A stretch of DNA of 64,000 bases. Source: Magicicada septendecula (lineage: Eukaryota > Arthropoda > Insecta > Hemiptera > Cicadidae). The stretch lies in assembly GCA_034769895.1 (NCBI GenBank), contig CM068374.1, forward strand, positions 354,006,302-354,070,301, written 5' to 3'. Shown one piece after another: positions 50,340-64,000 of this stretch (the first letter of the stretch is position 1; each line of letters starts with the position of its first letter). The notes under the pieces were generated by a model. That model had not been told where the DNA came from, searched no databases, and saw nothing but the letters and a program-made list of their open reading frames with translations. A program made the position numbers and the translations under genes.

Positions 50340-50941
50340 TAGTAATGATAATAGTTATTTATTTAGTAGGACTCTATGCCAATGAAGAAAAGATAAAATA
50401 TATGAAAGCATCAAGTGCAGAGGGAAGGAGGAGAATTGAAACTCTCAATGTAGGATGGCATACTTCCCAAGGGGTCCAGGAATTCAAATATTTGGGTGCC
50501 TTCATAAACAGTGAGAACAAAATCAGCAATGACATTGCAAATCGTATAATGAGTGGTAATAGAGTTTTTTATGCTAAGAAAATTTTCAGATCCAGTTTAG
50601 TCAGAAAAATAACCAAACTTAGATTATACAAGACCTTAATAAGACCAGTTGTGACGTATGCTGTGGAGACCTGGACACTACTTGATAGTGACATACATAA
50701 TTTAAGAGTCTTTGAAAGAAGAATTCTAAGAAAAATCTTTGCGTCAATGAAGGAAGGTGAAGAATGGCACATACGGAACAACAGGGAATTGGAGGAATTA
50801 ATAGATGGTGAGGGCATAGTGAGGTTCATTAAGTCTATGAGGATCAGCTGGTTGGGACATGTGATGCGCATTGAGGATGACACAATGCCCAAAGCAATTC
50901 TTAACCAAGGCTCACCGTGGGCTGTAGCGCCAGAGGAATGA
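50340..50941 (+). pseudogene. LINE reverse transcriptase, C-terminal fragment
   Basis: An open frame of about 200 codons contains EFKYLGAFIN, LRLYKTLIRPVVTYAVETW, VFERRILRKIF and RISWLGHVMRIED. This is the thumb/C-terminal region found after the catalytic domain in many arthropod non-LTR retrotransposons (often annotated endonuclease-reverse transcriptase). The catalytic YxDD and the endonuclease are absent. It begins about 50 bp beyond the array edge and ends with a stop at 50,939. It is non-functional as a retrotransposon; its clade was not assigned. Confidence 0.85.
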
Positions 50942-51404
50942 ACAAATAGTTATTTATGATTAAAGATAATTTTAATTTTTATGAATGTTAAATATTACCT
51001 TATTGTAGCAGTGACTAATTGACTCGAGTGCTAATATAATATTATTTATTGTGACACAAACTGAATCTACCAAAAACAGTATCAGTAGTCAGCAATATGC
51101 AGGAGAACACAGTTGATGGGAACAGGTTTGTCTCACAAGACTATGTATAAGGACATATGAACTTGACATTGTCATACCTGCTGCAATATGAACAACAACA
51201 GCCGATATGTAGCCTACATGTGACAGAGTAGCCACAATAAAACATATTATAGAGAAGTGCTCTGCTTTTGAGCTTTAAGGCAGAGCTGCAGAGTCAGAGG
51301 TGATCTGAAAGCCATCCTTGCTGATGTAGTGATATTCATTTGAGAGACCTCTGAAGTTCTTAAAGGCAGCTATCTTGATCAGCCAGTTATAAAGCAGTTA
51401 TTCT
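50942..51404. other. Non-coding spacer
   Basis: AT-rich, with no recognisable gene or element end. Confidence 0.5.
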
Positions 51405-51790
51405 GGGATGTACAAATATCGTGGATTTTGTTGTCCATGATGTGTCCGTTGGTTAATTAATTATAAATATATCACTACTACTGGCCAAAAACTAGACACT
51501 CTTCAACAACTAGGTATATACAAACACACAAAAACATATAAAAACAACATTCTAAATGAACAGAACTATTTAAATCACTCATACTATTTGAACAAATCAC
51601 ACCACGCACACACAACATCGATCTTTCGAATGACAGCGCCATCACCAAAAACAATATGGACAGCGCTCCAAGTGGCACTCTCTGATGAAGCTTGTAATAA
51701 CCGAAAATTGGTTCAGGCTATAAGGTAAAAGTTTACCATTTTTACCAATACAGAATTAGTGATCCGAGCAAGTAGTGATATATTTATAAT
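51405..51790 (+). mobile_element. Penelope-like fragment: terminal repeat plus GIY-YIG C-terminus
   Basis: It starts with the shared TTGTTGTCCATGATGTGTCC block, then switches to the end of a GIY-YIG protein at 51,483 (KLDTLQQLGIYKHTKT, frame broken afterwards), followed by a hammerhead-like core at 51,682-51,710 (CTGATGA...CCGAAAATTGG) and the TATAAGGTAAAA terminal block. The residues parallel those of the minus-strand frame at 61,850-62,293. It is a short 5'-truncated copy. Confidence 0.75.
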
Positions 51791-51957
51791 TAGTACCTAT
51801 ATCAACACCAAATGAAATCCACTTATTTTTACTGAGTAATGATTGCAGGTTGAGAATCAAGAAGACTCTAGTTGTCAAGCCTCAAAATAAAAAAAAGAAG
51901 AAGAAGAAAAAGTATTTAATATGGTGGCAATAGGCTCACACAAATACGTATGCAGTA

Positions 51958-52205
51958 CAACAAGCACAATACATTCGTATTTAGAAATATATTCTTGGAT
52001 TTCGTTGTCTATGATGTGTCCATTGATTAACTAAATATAATAAATCACTACCAACTCGGAACACAAAGTTTTTTATGGGTCAGACACTAACCTTCATCAG
52101 ACGTTTATAATAAGCGAAAACTGGTTCAGGCTATAAGATAAAACTTTTACGTTTTTACCCACAAAAACTTTGTGTTTCGATTCAGTAGTTATTTAATTAT
52201 ATTAA
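51958..52205 (+). mobile_element. Penelope-like terminal repeat, solo
   Basis: It carries the TTCGTTGTCTATGATGTGTCC-type block, then CGGAACACAAAG...GGTCAGACAC, then GCGAAAACTGGTTCAGG and TATAAGATAAAAC, and ends with an inverted copy of ACACAAAG. It has the same family words as at 6,393 and 61,700 and no coding sequence. Confidence 0.65.
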
Positions 52206-53059
52206 TTAAGAAACGTGTATTAAAAATTAATTTTTTTAATTACTTCTATTAGAACTAATTAATAGAAGAAATTGTATATGTGTAATATTACTAACTTTTG
52301 TATTTTGCTTATGCATGCATATTCACACAATAATATATAATTTCATATATTGTCACTTGTTTTTTAAATCTCTCTCTCCTGATGCTTCAGCCGCATGTGA
52401 GACTTGGTCTTCTATATAAAACACTTGGTTCTTGCTGTATACTAGAGAACCCCAGACCATGTTCCATGTAATATTACGAATATTGTAAATATGTCAAATA
52501 ATATTGTGACTGGCATTATTAAAGCTATTTGTCATTAGAATATGTAGGTTAATTATGTAGTCTATGTTACTAACGTGTATTTACTTTATCTACAATTTAT
52601 GTATAACTTATGTATATTGATGGACACTATTTATAGAATAGGTACAGTAGAATGTTCTGTATCAATGTACAAATATATTTATAGCTAACGTAGTTTATTC
52701 TGCAATGTTCTGGAATGGGCGCCTGGAATATCCCGGGCTATAGTAGTAAATTACACATGTTGGTGAATGACATCATTACCATACTATACATAAATGGTGG
52801 TTTTAAGAAGTTTCGATTCTGAGTTCAGTGGATTATGTTATAGAATTAGTGTGTGTGTTTGATACCATGTTTGTGGATTAATATTATATTTGTGTGTTAT
52901 CTTTTTGTTTATATAAATTGCAGTTCTTTTAAAATTGATATCACAGGTGTAATCAAAATTGTATTTTCTGTGTTATATTTTTATTTGTGAAAAATTATTT
53001 GTGGTATTGGAAACAAACAAGGTGTTGACAGTGATATGAGTGTTTTATTTCAATCGCTG
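52206..53059. other. AT-rich non-coding stretch
   Basis: No domain or element ends were recognised. A GC-richer word cluster (GGGCGCCTGGAATATCCCGGGC) near 52,718 stands out but has no clear assignment. Confidence 0.45.
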
Positions 53060-53396
53060 CCTAGAAGATGACGTTCTGAGCCAACATCATCCAATTTCAG
53101 ATGTCCAACTACCTCGGATCATCCTTTGCCTCATTTGTTCACCTTACTTTTGGTCTGCCTCTTTCTTTTGCCTACTTGGCAAAGTTTCACTCTCTTGTAT
53201 GTAGGCAATGGTGATATATTCCAGCACACTTACGCCTCCTAGATTTTATTAACTGGGTTGCCAGTGACTCCCTGTATATTTCATGTAGTTCATGATTAAA
53301 ATGTATCCACCACTGGCCATTCTCACATGTAGCTCCCAAAATGCTTGTCAAGATTTTCCTAAAAAAAAATACGGGGTGTGGCTGTGTCGTGGACAC
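53060..53396 (-). pseudogene. Degenerate LINE C-terminal remnant
   Basis: The minus strand encodes RKILTSILGATCENGQWW, then FNHELHEIYRE and IKSRRRKCAG. This parallels the RRILRKI...EW...ELEELI...FIKSMRISWLGH order seen in the LINE fragment at 50,340. The match is to the same region of a different, older LINE. No catalytic domain remains. Confidence 0.65.
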
Positions 53397-53464
53397 GGCC
53401 GTGTGTTTTACGTGAATACGTGTACGTAACGGGTAATATTTTCTTTGAGCGTATTATATGTATA

Positions 53465-53766
53465 CACTGAGAGAAAAAAATACTTATATCAAGTAAATTT
53501 TCTTGACATAAGAATATATATTCTCGATAATTATCGAGAATGTATATTCTTGTCTCAAACTTTTTTTAAATTTACTCAAGTGTTTTTAAATTTATTTCAA
53601 TAATATTTTCTTAATTCAAATAAAATCATTCTTTTGTTTAGTTATTGCTATGAAAATAAATATTGATTTTCTTTTGTGGAGAAATTAGTTTTTTAAAAAA
53701 TTTATTCTTAAAAGTTCTTGAGTCAAGAAATTTTTCTCTGAACAATAGTATTTTTTTTTCTCAGTG
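53465..53766. mobile_element. TA-flanked MITE (302 bp)
   Basis: The ends CACTGAGAGAAAAAAATACT and, inverted, CACTGAGAAAAAAAAATACT are flanked by TA (53,463-53,464 and 53,767-53,768). Longer subterminal similarity includes TTTCTTGACTCAAG-type words. The centre is a palindrome, TTCTCGATAATTATCGAGAA, near 53,520-53,540. It has no coding capacity. The TA target suggests Tc1/mariner affinity, but the family is not identified. Confidence 0.8.
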
Positions 53767-53879
53767 TATGTCATAATCATTTTTGAACACTAAGAAGTCC
53801 TTCGGATTTCTATGTTTTATTTGTGATGGCAACATTTTCCTTTCGTCGGGTTCAGGAAAGAAATCAAGTAAACAAATAA

Positions 53880-54626
53880 TTACTGTGTTATAACTTTATT
53901 AATGATAGGTCTGTGATACGAAAAGTACGAAACAAATGGCATACAGGATACATCGAGATTTCTCGTAAACGTTAAATCAATACAGGTATTACCTAGCACT
54001 GTTGGAGAAGTTTCGATGTAAGACAAATTAAACTCGCTGAGCATGAAGTCGAGCAACGAGCGGTCTTGCGAGACATTAACATTAAAGTCTCCGACCATCA
54101 TGATTGGTGTAGTGAGATCTGGCTCGTATTCGGATATAATCTTAACGATGTTTTTAGAATACTTTAACAGCGATCGTAACATACAGAGCTTAATTTCTGC
54201 TAACGCTGTGCCCGGATGGATGTACACACACCCGAGTATGAATTTGAAGATGCCATTGACTGTTACGTTTACTAGACAGACATCACCAACCTTTGGGTCT
54301 TTGATCTGCAAATTCATCTCGGAAATGTCAATGTTAACTCTGTTACAATCAGTGAAGCTATTGATGTTGCGATATATGGCGACTCCACCGGCTATGCGAC
54401 TTGATGATGATGATACCGCCGCCGATGATGTAGTTGCAATTTGTCTGCGCTTAGCGGTGTTACGATATGATCTCAGATCAAAGCCAGGCACCTGCACTGG
54501 CTTGAAATCTTCCATCCACGTCTCGCTAATTGCCAAGTAATCAGATCGGTTGATGATGGAATCGGTAGAGATGTGCATTAATGGCGGTGATAAGTATAAG
54601 ACAACGCTGATCAGGAACATAATCAC
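53880..54626 (-). pseudogene. Helentron endonuclease domain (EEP/AP-endonuclease-like)
   Basis: The 248-residue frame contains SETWMED (residues 34-40), GGVAIYRN (80-87), VYIHPG (134-139), MMVGDFNVN (176-184), CIDLTFTRN (215-223) and SYHRP (236-240). These are the spaced motifs of the endonuclease-exonuclease-phosphatase fold, with GDFN and the final histidine as catalytic-site signatures. Helentrons differ from other Helitrons in carrying such a domain C-terminal to the helicase, and it lies directly downstream of a helicase end in the same frame, separated by two stops about eight codons apart (54,627-54,650). The start used is the first in-frame ATG; the domain is probably one piece of an interrupted fusion protein. 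A LINE endonuclease is less likely given the helicase beside it. Confidence 0.8.
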
Positions 54627-54647
54627 AAAACTTTTTTACTTGTGCGA

Positions 54648-55199
54648 CTAGTGTCGGCAGCGGATGTTGGGCCAGTCGCTGGTACTCATCTCGTATCTCT
54701 CTAACTGTAGGAGACGCCTGACCAAATCCATGAAAAACTTGAAATCGTTTCGGGCATTGATAATATAAAGGCCATCTAACGATGTGACGCGACTCAAAGC
54801 CACATAAACTAGTTGGTTTTGCTGCGATTTGTCATATTGATACACGACTCGATCGAAAGTACCTCCTTGAGATTTGTGTATCGTGATCGCACACGCCGGC
54901 ACGATGGGAAACTGTATTCGGTGGCATTTGATCGTCGGACCGAGCGGTATGTTGGCACTGCGCGTTGTTATCGGTGTCCACTTGAAGTCGAGAACCTCAC
55001 GCTTGCAGATTACATGTGGCTTAGCTTTGAGTCGACATCGCTGGCCCATCATCTCGAGCGGGAATTCAATCCATAGTCTGAGTCTCTGTTTGTGTGTGAC
55101 CACAGATGTTGACGGTTCGTTCTGTGCCTCTAACTCCGCAAAGTGCTCGTCTTCACTGAGCAGCTCTATATTCTTTAACACACCAATCGCGCCGTTCAC
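54648..55199 (-). pseudogene. Helentron PIF1-type helicase, C-terminal part
   Basis: The segment has ACAITIHKSQGGTFD (residues 102-116), SF1 helicase motif V-like, and VYVALSRVTSLDGLYI (131-146), motif VI with its arginine. Spacing and sequence are those of PIF1/Helitron helicases, which unwind DNA during rolling-circle transposition. Walker A, Walker B and the whole Rep domain are missing; only about the last 170 residues remain. No ATG opens the segment; it overlaps the small upstream N-terminal frame out of frame by a few bases. This fits an internally deleted Helentron. A genuine host PIF1 is unlikely given the endonuclease immediately downstream. Confidence 0.82.
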
Positions 55200-55372
55200 T
55201 GCAGATGTACTGGCGCCGTCGTTGACGCCTTCATTCTTTTACGTTCCCGGCACCGCTTCACTCCGTCATATGGTGTTTTACGGGTATCACTGGATTGCTC
55301 TTGAGAAGCCCTTTCCAACCGTATACGATCTCTATATTTTGATTTGGCTTTTTGACGAGTATAGGCCGACAT
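55196..55372 (-). pseudogene. Putative Helentron N-terminal fragment (58 aa)
   Basis: An ATG at 55,372 opens a basic 58-codon frame rich in K, R and Q (MSAYTRQKAKSKYRDRIR..., ending PVHLQ) that stops at 55,196-55,198, inside the start of the helicase segment but in another frame. Basic N-termini precede the Rep domain in Helentron proteins, and a promoter-like region lies just upstream. The simplest reading is that a large internal deletion joined the N-terminus to the helicase end. The assignment rests mainly on position. Confidence 0.45.
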
Positions 55373-55620
55373 TGCATTATTTATTTTAATTTTTTACTTT
55401 AACACCATATATATTCACTATAACTACTTCACACTAATGTTTTATATACGCAATCGATAGATCTTGACGAGAGCTGACGATTGAAACTCAAACGAACGTC
55501 CTAGCTTCTCCGAGTCAAAATTTATACTAAACGGACATTATGTGACGCAGCGAAACGACCTCAAAATGGCGGCGCTTCCCCCTCCGCCGCGCGCGATGCG
55601 TCACAGTCCTCACTCAACGT
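55373..55620 (-). promoter_or_regulatory. Candidate promoter/leader of the deleted Helentron
   Basis: On the minus strand a TATA-like TATATAAAAC lies near 55,441-55,450, about 70-80 bp before the ATG, and a second TATAAATTTT near 55,520. Upstream is a CpG-rich patch (55,560-55,600, including GCGCGCGG and GGCGGAGG) unlike the AT-rich surroundings. Promoter activity is inferred. Confidence 0.35.
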
Positions 55621-55662
55621 AACGAATTCTTTGATCCTTTAGCTATCGAGTGGTGTAATTAA

Positions 55663-55845
55663 ATTTTGGATGTAGATGACAGATATGTAGCTGCAACACC
55701 AAACTGTATCCCCCGATTTTGTTATCATCAGTTTTCTGAATTGCCTCCCACTATGGAAGCAAATTTAAAGACGTATTCACGTCAAAAAAAGAGATTTAAT
55801 TGGTTCTTATCCTTTTCTGACATTGCGCATGTTTCAGAGGCATAA
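55663..55845 (+). other. Small open segment of unknown origin (60 codons)
   Basis: Open from a TAA at 55,660 to a TAA at 55,843, this segment has unbiased composition (ILDVDDRYVAATPNC..., ending DIAHVSEA) and looks more protein-like than its surroundings. It lacks an early ATG, so it could be a 3' exon or a captured gene end between the Helentron and the Penelope-like element. No family was recognised. Confidence 0.25.
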
Positions 55846-55972
55846 GTTAATATTCTGAATTTAATTTAACTTATTTATTATGCAGTGTGAATTATTTTTG
55901 TATTGCCCATGTACAGACAGGTCTGAAGATGATTATGAATTTTTGTTGAAATATTAACACAAATATTTTAAA

Positions 55973-56974
55973 TTGTGGCACAGGTATGTCGACGACATTT
56001 TACTCCTTTACAACGGCAACAAAAGACAAATAGAAAATTTCCACAAATACATTAACACTGTACACCATAAATTAAAATTCACACTTGAAATAGAATTAAA
56101 TAACAGCATAAACTTTTTAGACCTTACAATCACCAAAACAAACAACACACACACATACAAAATATACAGAAAACCCACCACATCAGACATGGTCATACAC
56201 AACACATCCAACCACCCAACTCAACACAAACATGCAGCTTTCAACTACATGCTCCATAGGCTCACGTCAATACCCCTAAACACACATGACTACCAAGATG
56301 AATTAAACACAATTAAATACATAGCAGTCAAAAACGGATACACCCCCGAATTAATAAATAAACTACACAAACGAATCCTCAACACAAAAAGTAAAACACG
56401 TCTGATCAACAGCACACAACCCAGTAAATACATAACACTTACATACTACAATTCCAATACACATAAAATTGCAAATACATTTAGGAAACAAAATTATAAA
56501 GTAGCCTACAGAACCAACAACACCATTAGAAAACACATAAACAATACTAACAAAGACACTGACACATACAACAAAACAGGGGTTTATAAATTAAATTGTA
56601 ATGATTGCCAACAATTCTACATTGGCCAGATGGGAAGATCTTTTTCTTCCAGGTTTTCTGAACATTTAAAAGCCCTCACCACAAACTACATACATTCCAC
56701 ATTTGCCACACATTTACATAACGAAAACCACAGTTACACAAACATAGAACACAACATGGAAATATTACACTACTTACCTAAAAGTAGAAAACTAAACACA
56801 GCTGAACAATTTGAAATATACAGATATCACACACTACAACCAAACAACATATTAAATGAACAGATACATTACAAATCACATACACTATTTGACACACTGA
56901 TCCACACACATAATTCGAACCTCAGCGCCAATCCCTTCCCACCATCAACCCCCACCACACACTCCATTCCGTAA
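55973..56974 (+). pseudogene. Penelope-like element ORF, 5'-truncated (RT end plus GIY-YIG)
   Basis: The 333-codon frame begins inside the reverse transcriptase at HRYVDDILL (catalytic YVDD at residues 5-8), followed by NFLDLTI and YRKPTTSD, typical of Penelope-like RTs. A linker precedes a GIY-YIG endonuclease from about residue 203 (GVYKLNC, FYIGQMGRSF, RFSEHLKA, then LNTAEQFEIYRY). In intact elements the RT copies RNA primed at a nick made by the GIY-YIG domain. The N-terminal RT motifs are missing, so this copy is dead although the remaining frame is open. Downstream at about 57,010 is a hammerhead-like sequence. Codon use is A- and C-rich (many ACA, CAC, AAC). Confidence 0.88.
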
Positions 56975-57007
56975 CGGTTATCTGTAATTGACAGTTAGTA
57001 TTAAACC

Positions 57008-57046
57008 CACTGAAGAAGAGAAACAACATCTCGAAACGTTTGGGAA
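57008..57046 (+). ncRNA. Hammerhead-ribozyme-like motif 3' of the Penelope ORF
   Basis: CTGAAGA (57,010-57,016), a possible GAG/CTC stem, then GAAAC (57,033-57,037), with CCCA and TGGG able to pair outside. This matches the CUGANGA...GAAA core order of hammerheads known from Penelope-like elements. A cleavage-site strand was not located, so activity is uncertain. Confidence 0.35.
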
Positions 57047-57059
57047 GTGACAAAAGTAA

Positions 57060-61694
<4,635 letters not shown>

Positions 61695-61819
61695 AATCTT
61701 TATGAAAATTCTTGGATTTCGTTGTCCATGACGTTACTTAACTAAATACAACTATTATATTCACGACTCGGAACACAAAGTTTTTTATAAGTAAAAACAT
61801 AAAGTTTTACCTTACAACC

Positions 61820-61860
61820 TGAACCGGTTTTCACCTTTAAAAGGCTTCTTCAGAGGTTGC
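61820..61860 (-). ncRNA. Hammerhead-ribozyme-like motif
   Basis: On the minus strand CTGAAGA is followed by AG-CCTTT-TAAAGG-T, a good stem II, then GAAAACCGG. This is the best-formed of the hammerhead-like cores in the window. The third strand with the cleavage triplet is not confirmed. Confidence 0.4.
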
Positions 61861-62293
61861 CGCTGGTAGCGCTGTCTGTTCTGTTGTGGGCGACGGAATT
61901 GAATTTCAAAAGATCGATGTTGTGTGTGTGGGGTGAGATGTGTTCGAATAATGCGTGCGATTTGAATTGTGTCTGTTCGTTTATGATGTCGTTTTTTGTT
62001 TTCGTGTGTTTGTATATTTCCAGTTGTTCTAGAGTGTCTAGTTTTCGGCCTTTTGTGTGTACATGTAGAATGTTCATGTTATTGTCGATGTTTTTGTATG
62101 TGTGGTTTGCCTCGATGAGGTGGTTTGCAAAGGTGGATTCTGTAGTGGAGTGGAGTGCCTTTGTGTGTTCAATGTATCTCTGTTTGAAGCTACGTCCTGT
62201 CTGGCCTATGTAGAATTTGTTGCAATTTGAGCAATTTAGTTTGTAAACACCGGGTAGATCTAATTTGTTTTGTGTGTGTTTTGTAACAGACAC
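61850..62293 (-). pseudogene. GIY-YIG endonuclease domain of a Penelope-like element
   Basis: Residues 15-21 read GVYKLNC and are followed by KFYIGQTGRSFKQRY, EHTKAL, FANHLIE and KLDTLEQLEIYKH. The conserved GVY and YIG motifs, the arginine and the E of the fold are all visible. The reverse transcriptase that should precede it is missing, and the frame is interrupted at the inverted junction near 62,290. The domain would nick target DNA to prime reverse transcription. It closely parallels the domain at 55,973-56,974 but is clearly a different copy, with more G/T-rich coding when read on the plus strand. Confidence 0.85.
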
Positions 62294-62412
62294 AATTCAA
62301 ATCGCACGCATTATTCGAACACATCTCACCCCACACACACAACATCGATCTTTTGAAATTCGATTCTGTCGCCCACAACAGGACGGACAGCGCTACCAGC
62401 GGCAACCTCTTT

Positions 62413-64000
62413 ATGAAAAGTTATTTTGATCTCTAGATCAACGAATTAAAGCCATATATAAAAAATATATATATATAATCAATATAAATCAATTAATTCA
62501 AATAATTCAATTAAACCATTTTAAGAGTTAAATGTACTTGTATAAAATATATATAATAAAATAAGAATAAGATAAAATTTCTTTCAGATGTCACAACATT
62601 TATATTTGATGTCAACAATCTTGTTTTGTTTCTCTCTTTATTTCAGAGATAAAGTGATATAAAAATTTGATATAACGAATAACTTGATAGATTATAACTT
62701 GATTATAATCTTTTATAGTCTCTCTCTATCTTTTGAATTAAGTTTACAATTTCGATTATTTCTTAGTCCTACTTCCCTCTGCGTTAAGCTGTGCCATACT
62801 GTGATAGGAGCTGCGACTGAAGAGCAGTACCGAATAGTTTGGTCTGAATTACCGTACCGAAACTTTATACTAATTTAAACTTTGTAGAAATTGAATAGTT
62901 AGACTTTAAAATTATAAAACTTGTAGATTCACAGTAGTCGAAGACGAAAGCGGAAATTTACAGGACACACGGCTGTGTCGCCCCGGATCACTCGATAGGC
63001 CAAATGATGAAGGCTTGGGCCTCCAGGAGTTTTTATAGTTTTAAAAGGCTCTGTTCATGTAACTGGGCCACTCCTTTGCTTCGGCCAATCAGAACTTAGA
63101 TTGCCACACGCGATACAAATCCTTGAAAATCATCAAAACAGGATATTGATGGTCACCTTGCAACCACAAAAGAATGATTAACATACACTCTTCACTTAAA
63201 TAGATGTTTGGAAATTTTCCATTTAGAACTGTGAGAATCTCAATTTTTTTATAAGTAAATAATTTTAATATATTCAAAATCACTGTCGGCACATCTTAAC
63301 AAAATAAAAAGCATGGTCAGACAATCTGAAAGACCAACAAGCAGGTCAAAGAACATACAACTAATGAATAGTTCCAATGAGTAGATAAAATGTTTTTGAT
63401 AATTCAACTAGACTAAAATAGTCATTTCAATTTAAGAGGATGTCGAATAATCAATTTTTTTGTCATACCTGAGGCTGAGTTTGGCCTTGTCAATATCAAG
63501 GTAAAATAAACATCAATCACACAATCATCAAATGAAAATTTATACAATGAGACTCTTGATAAAATTAACATATAAGAGTACTTCAATATTGTATAGGTCA
63601 TGTTGTAAAGATGAATCCCAGCTATTATCACTGCTAAATAATCTGTACCTTTATGAGATTTATAAAAGTGAGAACAAATGTGTTGACATCTTGAGGGGAA
63701 GAGTTGGATATTACTGTACATACTCTTAGCTCAGGATCCTGTGGTCGCCAGTCCACGTACTCACCCTATATGATAAATGAAAGAGAGACAAACTGAGATG
63801 GGTGAGCCCTTGGGGGATATTGCAGCACTACAGATGCACTATAAATTTTAATTTTCTTAAAGCTAGCTATTTTGCCTATTTACAAAATATGTGACTATAT
63901 GGAGTACTGTAAATGGTTTGGACACTACATTGTAATGTTGGTGAGTATTTGCTGTTAAGAAAAATAAAAAGTGTTGCTTTTAGTAGAAAACCATGAAAGT
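62413..64000. other. Non-coding right edge
   Basis: AT-rich, with no recognisable gene. Features seen are an (AT)n-rich stretch at 62,455-62,480, an acceptor-like TTTATTTCAG near 62,646 and a GC-richer patch at 62,940-63,110 with CACACGGCTGTGTCG. Short frames near 63,100-63,720 match nothing known. Confidence 0.45.

Larger units (their letters stand above)
61695..62412 (-). mobile_element. Penelope-like element fragment with inverted 3' end
   Basis: The minus strand carries the GIY-YIG C-terminus (61,850-62,293), a hammerhead-like core (61,820-61,860: CTGAAGA, CCTTT/AAAGG stem, GAAAACCGG), the TAAGGTAAAAC block and the TTCGTTGTCCATGACG block at 61,715. About 120 bp of the 3' coding end is also present in opposite orientation at 62,289-62,412, pairing with 61,853-61,978. 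Inverted partial copies are typical of Penelope insertions. Confidence 0.8.

Noticed and set aside
54043..54540. 165-codon plus-strand frame
   Set aside because: Shadow of the minus-strand endonuclease domain.
54648..55199. Host PIF1 helicase gene
   Set aside because: Only the last helicase motifs are present and an endonuclease domain follows in the same frame, which is a Helentron arrangement.
54874..55389. 171-codon plus-strand frame
   Set aside because: Shadow of the minus-strand helicase and N-terminal pieces.

Overview
The window is eukaryotic and transposon-dominated. It is AT-rich with long dinucleotide microsatellites, and I recognise no intact host gene. The mix of elements fits an arthropod, most likely an insect: a Helentron with a helicase-endonuclease, a Helitron, Penelope-like elements with GIY-YIG, a TTF-finger hAT, a pogo-type MITE, a Ty3/gypsy-like LTR element and LINE remnants. 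The species cannot be named from the sequence alone.

The main feature is a repeat family that I read as a non-autonomous Helentron (HINE-type). Its left end (LE) is a palindrome beginning ACTTCCATRTTC. Its right end (RE) carries the inverted partner GAAYATGGAAGT, then a terminal hairpin GTATGG-TTCT-CCATAC and T-rich sequence. Between the ends lie a TGTGTCTG-type microsatellite, tandem ~162-bp monomers and a conserved tail. A compact inverted copy is at 11-954. From 7,071 to 50,287 the monomers have expanded into a satellite array that starts with an LE and stops with an RE, with roughly 100 or more monomers by estimate. Higher-order duplications shape it: a near-identical 7.5-kb tandem duplication (10,965-18,477 and 18,478-27,7xx) and a 975-bp duplication (32,366-34,315).

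Other elements inserted into the array, and several insertions can be read to the base. A 919-bp Helitron sits between A and T (14,491-15,409; duplicated at 22,004-22,922). A hAT element (35,581-48,786) has an 8-bp target duplication. Into the hAT went another HINE copy (35,727-44,307) and a pogo-like MITE (48,121-48,635). Into that HINE went a gag-only LTR retrotransposon (37,163-44,000, 4-bp target duplication). The hAT transposase (45,589-47,982) is broken by frameshifts.

The left flank (955-7,070) is non-coding and holds a 114-bp x 5 minisatellite and a Penelope-type hairpin. The right flank (50,288-64,000) holds a LINE C-terminal piece, several Penelope-like fragments with hammerhead-ribozyme-like cores, a second LINE remnant, a TA-flanked MITE, an internally deleted Helentron coding region (53,880-55,372, minus strand) and a 5'-truncated Penelope-like ORF (55,973-56,974). 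AT-rich DNA without recognisable genes follows to the end.

The coding pieces are decayed transposon genes and do not form a host pathway. The likely functional links are between mobile elements: a Helentron helicase-endonuclease elsewhere in the genome could have mobilised the HINE family, but the deleted copy seen here does not carry the HINE termini.
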